Source: Streptomyces sp. CNH099
GTDB lineage: Bacteria > Actinomycetota > Actinomycetes > Streptomycetales > Streptomycetaceae
Length of the DNA stretch: 35,089 nucleotides
NCBI GenBank assembly: GCA_000514715.1
Contig: AZWL01000045.1
Location: forward strand, 1 to 35,089
Direction of reading: 5' to 3'
Shown here: piece after piece, positions 7,297 through 15,084 of the stretch
Layout of the letters: the number at the start of each line of letters is the position of its first letter
Numbering within the stretch: the first letter of the stretch is position 1
Program-made: the position numbers and the translations under genes
Notes under the pieces: model-generated
The model's database searches: none
Told to the model about the DNA's origin: nothing
Seen by the model: only the letters and a program-made list of their open reading frames with translations

Positions 7297-8169
7297 ATGG
7301 CAGCCTCCCACAGACCAACAGCACGCCGGATCGCGCTCGGCCATGAACTGCGCGAGCTACGGAAAGCGGCTGGACTCAGCATCGAAGAGGCCGTGCAGGG
7401 GATGTCGTTCAGCGACACGAAACTGCAGCGGGTCGAGACCGGACTTCAGGACCTACGGAGCGCGGGCGACTTGCGCAAGCTCCTCGACCGCTACGGCGTC
7501 ACCGACGAAGAGGAGGTCGACCGACTGGTCGCGACCCAGCGGGGGGCTGCCAGTCAGGAGTGGTGGACGGATCACAACGGCTACCTGTCATCGGGGATGC
7601 CCCGGTTCCTGGGGATCGAGGCAGCAGCGCAGGAGATCCGCGCCTATCACCCGCTGCTGGTCTTCGGCCTGTTGCAGACCGACACCTATGCGCGGACTCG
7701 GCACGAGATGGGCAAGCCGATCGACGAGACGACCACAGAGTTCGTCGATCACAACGTGCGGATGCGGATGAAGCGCAAGGAAGCTCTGACACGGGACGAG
7801 GACCCGCTGAGGTTGTGGGTTGTCCTCAACGAGCCCGCGCTGCGCCACGTGGTGGGTGATGGCGACCTGATGCGTGAACAGTATGAGGAGATCACCAGGT
7901 TGGCTTCGCTGGACAACGTGACCGTGCAGATCCTTCCCCAGGCCACCCGGGTGTACCTGTGCCCCCACGACTTCATGATTCTCAACCTCGGTGACCGGAT
8001 GCCGCGGACCGTCCAGGTGGACACCGCGTTCGGCACGGCATCGATCGCCGACAAGCCCAAAGAGGTCGGGAGGTTTTCGCGGAGGTTCGAGGCGCTGTCG
8101 AGGTCCGCGTTGCCACCGGAAGACACCCCGGCGTTCCTGCACCGACTATCCCAGGAGATCGAAGGATGA
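7297..8169 (+). CDS. XRE/Scr1-family helix-turn-helix regulator (WhiJ-like)
   Basis: The 290-residue protein has an N-terminal XRE helix-turn-helix (about residues 10-65: LGHELRELRKAAGLS, then SDTKLQRVETG). A large C-terminal DUF5753/Scr1-type domain follows (about 95-285) with the typical segments HPLLVFGLLQTDTYAR and VTVQILPQ. Members regulate development-associated genes and work with a small DUF397 protein. ATG 7297 was chosen because AAAGG lies 7 bases upstream; an in-frame GTG at 7261 has no such site. The stop overlaps the DUF397 start by four bases (ATGA), so the pair is co-translated. It is divergent from the anti-sigma-type gene. Confidence 0.93.
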   Translation: MAASHRPTARRIALGHELRELRKAAGLSIEEAVQGMSFSDTKLQRVETGLQDLRSAGDLRKLLDRYGVTDEEEVDRLVATQRGAASQEWWTDHNGYLSSGMPRFLGIEAAAQEIRAYHPLLVFGLLQTDTYARTRHEMGKPIDETTTEFVDHNVRMRMKRKEALTRDEDPLRLWVVLNEPALRHVVGDGDLMREQYEEITRLASLDNVTVQILPQATRVYLCPHDFMILNLGDRMPRTVQVDTAFGTASIADKPKEVGRFSRRFEALSRSALPPEDTPAFLHRLSQEIEG

Positions 8170-8399
8170 CCATCTACACTCGCACCCTGTCAGCCCGCGA
8201 ACTCGGCGCTGACTGGTTCAAGTCCTCGTACAGCGACAACGGTACGGCCTGCGTCGAGGCCGCCGACCTGACCCGGACCGACTACCGCGGCGTTGCCGTG
8301 CGGGACTCCAAGGACCCCGGCGGCCCGGCGTTGCTGTTTACGGCGGAGGCGTTCGCGGCGTTCGTCGCCGACGTGCGGGACGGCCGGTTCGACGGCTGA
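8166..8399 (+). CDS. DUF397 small protein
   Basis: The 77-residue protein has the full DUF397 signature: WFKSSYSDNGTACVEAA, then VAVRDSKDPGGPALLFT, then a final helix FAAFVADVRDG. DUF397 proteins are nearly always next to Scr1/WhiJ-type regulators. They are thought to bind and modulate them, as shown genetically for WhiJ-type systems. The start ATG shares four bases with the upstream stop, and the ribosome site must lie inside that gene. The length is normal for the family. Confidence 0.95.
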   Translation: MTIYTRTLSARELGADWFKSSYSDNGTACVEAADLTRTDYRGVAVRDSKDPGGPALLFTAEAFAAFVADVRDGRFDG

Positions 8400-8402
8400 C
8401 CG

Positions 8403-8420
8403 GCGCACCGGTCGGTGCGC
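8403..8420 (+). terminator. Candidate terminator hairpin after DUF397
   Basis: GCGCACCG-GT-CGGTGCGC is a perfect inverted repeat that begins 4 bases after the DUF397 stop. As a stem of six pairs with a CGGTCG loop it is stable. No U tract follows. It separates the triad from the convergent minus-strand genes. Confidence 0.5.
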
Positions 8421-8476
8421 ATGCGCGCCTGGCATCGCCGTCCTCCGTGGGAAGCGGGGGTCGGCGATGTGGGTCG

Positions 8477-8647
8477 TCAGTCGGTCGGCTCCACGCCGGT
8501 TGGTTTCGCGTCGGAGGTGTTCTCATCGATCAAGTCGAGATTGACCCTGCCCTCGGCGACCATCTGCCGCATGCGCTCGATCGCCGCGGCACGTCTCCGG
8601 CCGTCGGCGGCGGCGTTGCTCTCGGTCTCGGTCTCGGTTCGGGGCAT
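8477..8647 (-). CDS. Small 56-aa hypothetical protein
   Basis: The 56-residue charged protein begins MPRTETETES and has a predicted helix RRRAAAIERMRQMVAEG followed by an acidic tail. The ribosome site GGAGGAG sits 8 bases before ATG 8647. The gene starts 20 bases after the stop of the diacylglycerol-kinase-like gene on the same strand, so the two are probably co-transcribed. No family was recognised. Good spacing and ribosome site make it a real small gene despite its size. A much longer overlapping frame in the same phase runs through low-complexity sequence and is not credible. Confidence 0.65.
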   Translation of the reverse strand: MPRTETETESNAAADGRRRAAAIERMRQMVAEGRVNLDLIDENTSDAKPTGVEPTD

Positions 8648-8667
8648 GGAGGCTGCTCCTCCGGCAG

Positions 8668-10077
8668 TCAGCGGGTGGGGGCGGTGATGAGGCGGAGGGC
8701 GTTGGGGGTGGCGGTCCAGGTGCGCTGGCGGATAGGGGGGCTCAGGAGGGCGTCCGCGCGGTAGCGGAAGTCGGTGCCCCAGACCCGTACGCTGCGGGCC
8801 TGGGTGTGCAGCGGGTCGCCCCCGCGGGGGTGGATCTCGACCTGGGCCAGCCCGCTCGCCGGGTCGGTGACGACCGTGACCTGCGCCACCGGGCCGTCCA
8901 GCTCCGCCAGCAGCACACCGTCCGCCTCGACGCGCAGCCGGAAGCCGCCCTCCGGGGCCACGTGGGCGTCGTACTCCGTGGCGTCCAGGCCCGCCACGTC
9001 GTACGAGGCCGCCGGCGGCCACCCCGCACCGTCCCACTCCTCCGTGCCGCGTTCGGCCGCCGGCGGCCACCCCGCGTCGTCCGCCTCCGCCGCGCCGGGG
9101 CCGGCCGCCGCCGGCCGCCCCGCGCCTGCCGTGCCCGCGGCGCCCGACTCCCAGCCCTCCGTGGTCTCCTCCGCACCCCACTCCGCCACCGCCGCCGGCG
9201 GCGGGCCCGGCTCGCGCCCGGTCCCGTTCCGCTGGCCCACCGCCCGCGCGGCCAGCGCCCGCAGGCCCGCCGCCGGGGTCCACCGCCGTCCGGGGCCGCC
9301 CGCGGCGGCGCCGGCCCGCTGCGCCAGCCCTGCCAGGGGGCCTCCCCGCGGACCTCCCCGTGAACCTCCCAGCGGTCCGCTCGCGCCTCCGCTCGGTCCT
9401 CCGCTCGCGCCTCCGCTCGGTCCGTTCGGTCCGCTCCGACCGCTTGCCGCGCCGCCCTGCGCGCCTGCCGGCGCACCCCCCGCGGGGCCGACCGCACCAC
9501 CCGGACCGTTCAGCGGGCTTCCCCGCGTGCCACCGGACGTACCGCCCCGCGCACCCTCCGCCGCACCCGCACCGCCGCCCTGCTCCCCCCGCCCGTCGCC
9601 GGCCCCCGGCGCGCCCGGCTCCGCCGCCGCACCGCCCCCCGCCGGCAGGCGCAGCGCGTCCAGCACCACCCCGCCGCCGTCGTCCACCAGCAGCCCCAGC
9701 CGCCGCTCCTCGCCGTCCAGCACCGTCCGCGCCGCCGCCACCGTGCCCGTGGGCACCCCCAGCGTCGCCGCCAGCGTCCGCGCCGTGCCCACCGGCACCA
9801 GCGACAGCGGCGCGTCCGCCAGCGTCTCCTGCCGGCGCAGCTCGCTCACCACCCGCAGGAACGCCCGGTCGTCACCGATGACGACCGGCCGCCTCCCGCC
9901 CGGGCGGGACAGCGCGCGGGTCAGCTCCGCCGCGCTCTCCGGCAGGCAGATCTTCGTGGCCGCCGCCGCGGAGAGCACGTCCCTCGCGATCCGTACCGCT
10001 TCCCCGTCCGCCCGCCGTGCAGCGGGGTCGATGAGCACGAGCAGTGAGCGCCCGGTGGGGTCTGGAGCCGACACCAC
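8668..10077 (-). CDS. Diacylglycerol/lipid kinase-like protein with degenerate nucleotide loop
   Basis: The 469-residue protein has an N-terminal half-domain like the DAGK catalytic fold (about 10-135: SLLVLIDPAAR, RPVVIGDDRAFLRVVSEL, LSLVPVGTARTLAATLGVP). It ends in a beta-rich domain (about 350-469) like the C-terminal lobe of YegS/DgkB-type lipid kinases. Between them lies about 190 residues of Gly/Ala/Pro low complexity. The usual GGDGT nucleotide loop is replaced by IGDDR at 67-71, and GTxNDFAR by GTARTLAA. It may therefore be inactive or use another substrate. The start is GTG 10077 (or the adjacent GTG at 10074), with GAGGAAGG upstream. It is divergent from purA. Confidence 0.75.
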   Translation of the reverse strand: MVSAPDPTGRSLLVLIDPAARRADGEAVRIARDVLSAAAATKICLPESAAELTRALSRPGGRRPVVIGDDRAFLRVVSELRRQETLADAPLSLVPVGTARTLAATLGVPTGTVAAARTVLDGEERRLGLLVDDGGGVVLDALRLPAGGGAAAEPGAPGAGDGRGEQGGGAGAAEGARGGTSGGTRGSPLNGPGGAVGPAGGAPAGAQGGAASGRSGPNGPSGGASGGPSGGASGPLGGSRGGPRGGPLAGLAQRAGAAAGGPGRRWTPAAGLRALAARAVGQRNGTGREPGPPPAAVAEWGAEETTEGWESGAAGTAGAGRPAAAGPGAAEADDAGWPPAAERGTEEWDGAGWPPAASYDVAGLDATEYDAHVAPEGGFRLRVEADGVLLAELDGPVAQVTVVTDPASGLAQVEIHPRGGDPLHTQARSVRVWGTDFRYRADALLSPPIRQRTWTATPNALRLITAPTR

Positions 10078-10108
10078 GGTCCTTCCTCAGGTAATCTCTC
10101 GGTGCAAG

Positions 10109-10136
10109 AGCCCCTGTCGCACTTGTGCCAGGGGCT
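10109..10136 (+). promoter_or_regulatory. Strong stem-loop in the purA upstream region
   Basis: The arms AGCCCCTG (10109-10116) and CAGGGGCT (10129-10136) pair perfectly, and the 12-base loop can form a further GCA/TGC pair set. It lies in the 142-base gap between divergent genes. It would therefore be in the purA leader or the leader of the lipid-kinase-like gene. It could be an attenuator or a protein-binding site. No known riboswitch was recognised. Confidence 0.45.
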
Positions 10137-10219
10137 TCGTCTATCCGGGGCCCGGTCCGATCCCCGGTGCACGGCGCACCGCACGTTGGACATGCCCCGC
10201 CCGGAAGGGGTGTACGCCT

Positions 10220-11503
10220 GTGCCCGCACTTGTGCTGCTCGGTGCTCAGTGGGGTGACGAAGGCAAGGGGAAGGCCACCGATCTGCTCGGCGGCTCGGTG
10301 GACTACGTGGTGCGTTTCCAGGGCGGGAACAACGCCGGGCACACGGTGGTGGTCGGCGACCAGACGTACGCGCTGCACCTGCTGCCGTCGGGCATCCTGT
10401 CGCCGGGCTGCACGCCGGTGATCGGCAACGGCGTCGTCGTCGACCCCGAGGTGCTGCTCGGCGAGCTGAGCGCGCTGCAGGACCGCGGCGTGGACACGTC
10501 CAAGCTGCTGGTCAGCGGCAATGCGCACCTCATCACGGCGTACCACACCGACCTCGACAAGGTGTCGGAGCGCTTCCTCGGCAAGCGGAAGATCGGCACC
10601 ACGGGGCGCGGCATCGGCCCGGCCTACGCCGACAAGATCAACCGCGTCGGGATCCGGGTGCAGGACCTCTTCGACGAGTCGATCCTGCGGCAGAAGGTCG
10701 ACGCGGCGCTGGACCAGAAGAACCAGGTGCTCGCCAAGCTCTACAACCGCCGCGCCATCCGCCCGGACGCCGTCGTCGAGCAGCTCCTCGGCTACGCGGA
10801 GCAGCTGCGCCCGTACGTCGCCGACACCACCCTCGTCCTCAACGAGGCCCTCGACGGCGGGAAGGTCGTCCTCTTCGAGGGCGGGCAGGGCACGCTCCTC
10901 GACGTCGACCACGGCACGTACCCCTTCGTCACCTCGTCCAATCCGACCGCGGGGGGCGCCTGCACGGGGACCGGCGTCGGCCCCACCCGGATCAGCCGGG
11001 TCATCGGCATCCTCAAGGCGTACACAACGCGCGTGGGTGCCGGACCGTTCCCGACGGAGCTGTTCGACGAGGACGGCGACCGGCTGCGCACCGTCGGCGG
11101 CGAGCGCGGCGTGACCACCGGCCGGGACCGGCGCTGCGGCTGGTTCGACGCGGTGATCGCCCGCTACGCCACCCGCGTCAACGGCCTGACGGACTTCTTC
11201 CTCACCAAGCTGGACGTGCTCACGGGCTGGGAGCGGATCCCGGTCTGCGTCGCGTACGACATCGACGGCCGCCGCGTCACCGAACTGCCGTACAGCCAGA
11301 CCGACTTCCACCACGCCACGCCGGTGTACGAGATGCTGCCGGGCTGGTCCGAGGACATCTCGAAGGCGACGTCCTTCGAGGAGCTGCCGAAGAACGCGCA
11401 GGCGTACGTCAAGGCGCTGGAGGAGATGTCGGGCGCCCCGGTCTCGGCGATCGGCGTGGGCCCCGGCCGGAACGAGACGATCCAGATCAACTCGTTCCTG
11501 TAA
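10220..11503 (+). CDS. purA: Adenylosuccinate synthetase
   Basis: PurA joins IMP and aspartate using GTP, the first step from IMP to AMP. The 427-residue length is standard. Near the N-terminus, GAQWGDEGKGK holds the catalytic Asp and phosphate loop, and NNAGHTVV follows with the general acid His. Further on, GTTGRGIGPAY, the GGQGTLLDVDHGTYPFVTSS segment and the guanine-binding TKLDVL complete the signature. GTG 10220 was chosen because GGAAGGGG lies 9 bases upstream; the open frame extends far upstream over the lipid-kinase-like gene and is not used. It stands alone and is convergent with the kinase gene, 13 bases apart. Confidence 0.98.
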   Translation: MPALVLLGAQWGDEGKGKATDLLGGSVDYVVRFQGGNNAGHTVVVGDQTYALHLLPSGILSPGCTPVIGNGVVVDPEVLLGELSALQDRGVDTSKLLVSGNAHLITAYHTDLDKVSERFLGKRKIGTTGRGIGPAYADKINRVGIRVQDLFDESILRQKVDAALDQKNQVLAKLYNRRAIRPDAVVEQLLGYAEQLRPYVADTTLVLNEALDGGKVVLFEGGQGTLLDVDHGTYPFVTSSNPTAGGACTGTGVGPTRISRVIGILKAYTTRVGAGPFPTELFDEDGDRLRTVGGERGVTTGRDRRCGWFDAVIARYATRVNGLTDFFLTKLDVLTGWERIPVCVAYDIDGRRVTELPYSQTDFHHATPVYEMLPGWSEDISKATSFEELPKNAQAYVKALEEMSGAPVSAIGVGPGRNETIQINSFL

Positions 11504-11516
11504 GACGTCCTCGACG

Positions 11517-13433
11517 TCAGACACGTCCCTTCAGCCGCTGGTCCTGCAGCGTCGTCAGCTGCTGCACGACCAGCAGCGCCAGCACGCTCGTCACGATCAG
11601 CACCACCGAGAACAGCAGGTCGAGCAGCACGATCTGGGACGCCGAGTCGATCGAGCTGCCGACCTCCCAGTTCTCCGCGGTGCCCACGGCGAGCGCCATC
11701 GAGGCGATCCAGACCGTCCACCAGGCGTACACCACCCCCTTGCCGTACGTCACGGGCCGCGGGCCGTAGCCGACGGGCGGCCGGGTCTGGTGCGGGAACG
11801 GGCTGCTGACCCGGAAGATGTCGTTGACGATCTGCAGGGGGAACCACAGCTGGGCGACCGGTATGTACCAGCAGCCGATGGCCAGCCCGGGGGAGTAGCG
11901 CACCTGGCCGGGGGCGAACGCCTCGGCGTTCGCGCGCAGCCGGTGGAACCAGACCGACCACAGCACGGCGACCACCGCGAAGAGCAGGAAGTTGCCGGCG
12001 GTGAGGTTCTCCATCCGGTCGAGGTCCGCGGCCATGCCCCACGTGCTCCCGGCGTCGCTCAGCGTGCCGAGGAGGCTGATCTCCTGGACGGCCTGGAGGC
12101 AGACGTACGCCGCGTAGACGCCCAGCAGCACCTGCAGCGCCGTGGCGACGGGCCGCACCGCGCGCGGCGTGCCCGACCCCGGGCGCGCGGCCTGCCACCC
12201 GGTCTGGCCGTAAGGCGGCGGGGTGCCGTAGGGCGGCGGCTGGTAGGCGGTGGGCTGCTGGTGCGCCGCGGGCTGCTGGGGGGCGGTGGGCTGCTGGTGG
12301 GCGTGCGGCGGGGTGCCCGGGGCGCCGTACGCCGGGCGCTGCTGCGGCGGGGTGCCGAACGGCTGCCGCGGGGCCTGGGCCCGCGGACCCGTCTGCCCGT
12401 ACGGGCCCGGGGCCGGGCCGGCCCCGGCCGGCGGCGGGCCGTACGCCTCGCCGTACGCCTGGCCGGGCGCCTGGCCGGGCGCGCCGCCGGCGTCACCCCC
12501 GCCGCCGACGCCCCCGCCGGCGGCGTACGGCGTCTCCGCGTCGAGCAGCTCCACCGCCCGCCGGGCCAGCAGCTCCAGCAGCGCCCCGGGCAGCCACGGC
12601 TTCAGCTGCGCCGCCTCCTCGGTCAGCGCCACCAGCTCCGCCACCTGCGGCCGGGCGCCCGGCTCCTTGGCGAGGCAGCGCTCGATCAGCGCGCGCGACT
12701 CGCCCTCGATGCCCGACAGTTCCGGCTCCTCGGCGGCGATGCGGAACATCAGCGCGTGCGCGCCGCTGTCCTCCGTGCCGAACGGCATCCGCCCGGTCGC
12801 CGCGAACGCCAGCACCGTACCCAGGCAGAACACGTCGCTGGCCGCCGTGACCCGCTCGCCGCGCACCTGCTCCGGCGACATGAAGCCGGGGGAGCCGATG
12901 ACGGCGCCGGTGCGGGTGAGCCCGTCGCCGGCGGCCGTGACCGAGTCCAGCGCGCGGGCGATGCCGAAGTCGATGACGCGCGGCCCGTCGATGGTGATGA
13001 GGATGTTGGACGGCTTGAGGTCCCGGTGGACAAGACCGGCGGCGTGGATCGCCTGCAGCGCCCGGGCCAGCCCGCCGGCGAGCGCCCGCACGGAGGTGTC
13101 GGGCAGCGGGCCGTGGTCCCGGGCGATGACCTCGTGCAGGGAGGGGCCGGCGACGTACCCGGTGGCCACCCACGGCGTCGCCGCCTGCGTGTCGGCGTCG
13201 AGCACGGGCGCCGTCCACTCGCCGCCGACCCGCCGCGCGGCGGTGATCTCCTGCGTGAACCGGCGCCGGAACTCCGGCTGGCGGGCCAGCTCGGCCTTCA
13301 CGAGCTTCACGGCGGCGGTCCGGCCGCGGTCCGAGCGGGCGAGGTAGACGCGGCCCATGCCGCCCTCGCCGAGCCGTCCGAGCAGTTGGTACGAGCCGAC
13401 ACGGCGCGGATCGTCCGGTCCGAGGCTGTCCAT
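11517..13433 (-). CDS. Serine/threonine protein kinase fused to a DUF4328 membrane domain
   Basis: The 638-residue protein has a Hanks-type kinase domain at about 14-285, with glycine loop GEGGMG (22-27), K43, HRDLKPSN (D138), DFG (D155) and a GSPGFMSPEQ activation segment. All catalytic residues are present. A Pro/Gln/Gly-rich linker (about 300-425) follows, with QQP-type repeats. The C-terminal DUF4328-type domain (about 430-625) has several membrane helices and the family-like segments WFHRLRANAEAF and IGCWYIPVAQLWFP. The kinase is therefore cytoplasmic and membrane-anchored, without PASTA sensor repeats. ATG 13433 has GGAAGGGGG upstream. The signal and substrates are unknown. Confidence 0.93.
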   Translation of the reverse strand: MDSLGPDDPRRVGSYQLLGRLGEGGMGRVYLARSDRGRTAAVKLVKAELARQPEFRRRFTQEITAARRVGGEWTAPVLDADTQAATPWVATGYVAGPSLHEVIARDHGPLPDTSVRALAGGLARALQAIHAAGLVHRDLKPSNILITIDGPRVIDFGIARALDSVTAAGDGLTRTGAVIGSPGFMSPEQVRGERVTAASDVFCLGTVLAFAATGRMPFGTEDSGAHALMFRIAAEEPELSGIEGESRALIERCLAKEPGARPQVAELVALTEEAAQLKPWLPGALLELLARRAVELLDAETPYAAGGGVGGGGDAGGAPGQAPGQAYGEAYGPPPAGAGPAPGPYGQTGPRAQAPRQPFGTPPQQRPAYGAPGTPPHAHQQPTAPQQPAAHQQPTAYQPPPYGTPPPYGQTGWQAARPGSGTPRAVRPVATALQVLLGVYAAYVCLQAVQEISLLGTLSDAGSTWGMAADLDRMENLTAGNFLLFAVVAVLWSVWFHRLRANAEAFAPGQVRYSPGLAIGCWYIPVAQLWFPLQIVNDIFRVSSPFPHQTRPPVGYGPRPVTYGKGVVYAWWTVWIASMALAVGTAENWEVGSSIDSASQIVLLDLLFSVVLIVTSVLALLVVQQLTTLQDQRLKGRV

Positions 13434-13689
13434 GCCGCCCCCTTCCCCCCTCGTCGGGCGAGCCTGTCCGGTCTGGAGCAGCCGGTACGCGCGCCCCGTC
13501 CCGATCCCGCACCCCGTGGTCTACCCGGAGAGCGTAGGTGGTGGCGGGGGGTGGGGATCAGGGGGGCCGCGCCTTACGTTGCGGTGCTGTCACACCATCG
13601 TCGTGGGGCGGTGACACGGGCCGCGCGTCCGCCGCGCGGTCTGCGGGGTGCGGCGCCGTCGCGGCGGCGCCCTGGTCAGCCGCCGCCTC
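13434..13689. other. Intergenic gap upstream of kinase gene
   Basis: This gap holds the kinase upstream region and the end of the MarR gene (both minus strand). Two self-complementary GGCGCC arms at about 13650-13670 could form a GC-rich hairpin just after the MarR stop. No clear promoter hexamers were identified. Confidence 0.3.
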
Positions 13690-14337
13690 CTACGACCCCT
13701 CCCCCTCCCCCTCCTCCGCCGCCTCCGCGTCCTCCGCGTCCTCCGCCTGCAGCGCCTCCATCGCCGCCGACAGCCGCCGCAGCGCCGCCAGCGTCGCGCG
13801 GAACCCCTCCGCGCCGCCGAGCCGGTGCGCGAGCCGGGCGGCGAACTCGGCGTGCCCCGGCCCCAGTCGCGCCAGCGCCCGGCGTCCCGCGGGGGTGGGG
13901 CGGAGCAGCTTCGCGCGGCGGTGGGCGGGGTTCGGCTCGTACGCCGCGAGCCCCTGCTCCACCAGCACGTCGGCGATGCGCTGCACGCTCTGCCGGGCGA
14001 CGCCCATGGCGCGCGCGACGCCGGCGACGGGCAGCGGCTCGTCGTACACGGCGTACAGCACCTGCCAGCGGGAGGCGGTCAGCCCGGCGGGGGCGGCCAG
14101 CCGGTCGCCGCGGGCGAGGAACTGGCCGTTGAGGCGGAACGAGGCGGTGGCGACGCCGTCGAGGAGGCCGGGGGCGCCGAAGGCCGCCAGGTCCTCCTCG
14201 TCCGCCACGCCGTCCGCTATGCGGCCGTTCCCCGCGCCGCCGCTCTCCGTGCGGCCTCCCGCTGCGTCGCTTTTCGGCCGGTTACGCGCCCCGCCCCCGG
14301 CGGCGCCCCGCGCCTCCCGCCCCGGCCGCCCCGTCAC
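13690..14337 (-). CDS. MarR-family transcriptional regulator
   Basis: The 215-residue protein has a central MarR winged helix-turn-helix (about 75-190): LTASRWQVLYAVYDEPLPV, then GVARAMGVARQSVQRIADVLVEQGL, then the wing YEPNPAHRRAKLLRPTPAGR. The first 55 residues are Gly/Ala/Arg low complexity and the last 20 are Ala/Glu-rich, both longer than usual. GTG 14337 was chosen because it shares GTGA with the DJ-1/PfpI stop; a later start is possible given the disordered N-terminus. MarR proteins usually repress their own operon and bind palindromes. The paired palindromes upstream of the operon (14990-15026) are the obvious candidate operator. Confidence 0.88.
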   Translation of the reverse strand: MTGRPGREARGAAGGGARNRPKSDAAGGRTESGGAGNGRIADGVADEEDLAAFGAPGLLDGVATASFRLNGQFLARGDRLAAPAGLTASRWQVLYAVYDEPLPVAGVARAMGVARQSVQRIADVLVEQGLAAYEPNPAHRRAKLLRPTPAGRRALARLGPGHAEFAARLAHRLGGAEGFRATLAALRRLSAAMEALQAEDAEDAEAAEEGEGEGS

Positions 14338-14972
14338 CGCGACCCCGCCTCCATCAGTACCGGGAACGCGCTCGGGTCGGACGAGCCGAACAGCCGCACC
14401 CAGGCGTCGAGCACCTCGGGCTCGTGCAGGTCGAGCACCCGGAACACCTCGCGCGCGAACGCGACCGGCTCCGTCGGCCCCGCCGTGACCAGCAGCCCGC
14501 CGTCGGTGACCGCGTCCGCCTCGACGTAGCGCGCGTGCCCGCCGTACCCGGGCTGGCCGCCGACGTACTCCGCCGCCGCTCCCGTGTGTGTACGGTCGTC
14601 CAGCAGCCCTTCCCGGGCGAGGCCGGCGACCGCGCCGCAGATCGCCGCCACCGGCAGGCCCGCGGCCAGGAACGCGCGGGCCCTGCGGGCGTACGGCGCC
14701 AGCTCGCCGCCGGTGTCCCAGAGGGTGGCGCCCGGCATGATCAGGAGCGTGCTGTCCTCGGGGCGCAGGTCGTCCAGCGCCAGGTCGGGCAGGATGCGCA
14801 CGCCGCCCATCGTGGTCACCGGGCGGCCGGCCTCGGGGCCGACGGTGACGACCTCGTACGTGTCGCGCGGCGGGCGGTGCAGCGACGTCTCCCGGATGTG
14901 CGCGACGGCGTGTCCGGTCTCCCAGTCGGCGAGCGTGTCGTAGACGGCAAGGTGAACGATTCTGCGGGCCAC
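14334..14972 (-). CDS. DJ-1/PfpI (class I glutamine amidotransferase-like) protein
   Basis: The 212-residue protein has a Rossmann-like core. The nucleophile elbow is AAICGAVAGLA with C112, and a typical acidic partner region (DTLADWE) lies near the N-terminus, as in the YoaZ-like branch. LLIMPGATLWD and a later LLVTAGPTEPVAFAREV fit the family. Members include deglycase or hydrolase-like proteins and stress proteins; the substrate here is unknown. GTG 14972 has GAAGGAG 5 bases upstream. It is coupled to the MarR gene by a 4-base overlap, so the regulator probably senses a compound this protein deals with. That link is inferred. Confidence 0.88.
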   Translation of the reverse strand: MARRIVHLAVYDTLADWETGHAVAHIRETSLHRPPRDTYEVVTVGPEAGRPVTTMGGVRILPDLALDDLRPEDSTLLIMPGATLWDTGGELAPYARRARAFLAAGLPVAAICGAVAGLAREGLLDDRTHTGAAAEYVGGQPGYGGHARYVEADAVTDGGLLVTAGPTEPVAFAREVFRVLDLHEPEVLDAWVRLFGSSDPSAFPVLMEAGSR

Positions 14973-14989
14973 GGTGTCTCCTTCGGTAA

Positions 14990-15026
14990 TTGACAGCATG
15001 CTGTCGAATCGACAGCATGCTGTCAA
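14990..15026. promoter_or_regulatory. Double palindromic operator between DJ-1/MarR operon and GntR gene
   Basis: Two identical perfect 14-base palindromes, GACAGCATGCTGTC, lie at 14992-15005 and 15011-15024, 19 bases apart centre to centre. The whole block 14990-15026 is itself a perfect inverted repeat around a single central A at 15008. It starts 18 bases before the DJ-1 start codon and lies 59 bases upstream of the divergent GntR gene. MarR dimers bind this kind of site, and GntR dimers could too. It may control both directions. Confidence 0.8.
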
Positions 15027-15084
15027 TCCGTTTCGACCGCTGCCCTTATCGTGTGGGTGCATCCCCGTCAGGAAGGGCCACCGC

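Noticed and set aside
8668..10077. Biosynthetic gene cluster or secondary-metabolite locus in the window
   Set aside because: No polyketide, peptide-synthetase, terpene or RiPP enzymes were recognised anywhere in the window.
10109..10136. Known purine or other riboswitch before purA
   Set aside because: Only a single simple stem-loop is visible, without the multi-helix conserved core expected of known riboswitch classes.
8774..10219. N-terminal extension of PurA
   Set aside because: It runs antisense through the lipid-kinase-like gene. PurA begins with its conserved N-terminus at GTG 10220 behind a clear ribosome site.
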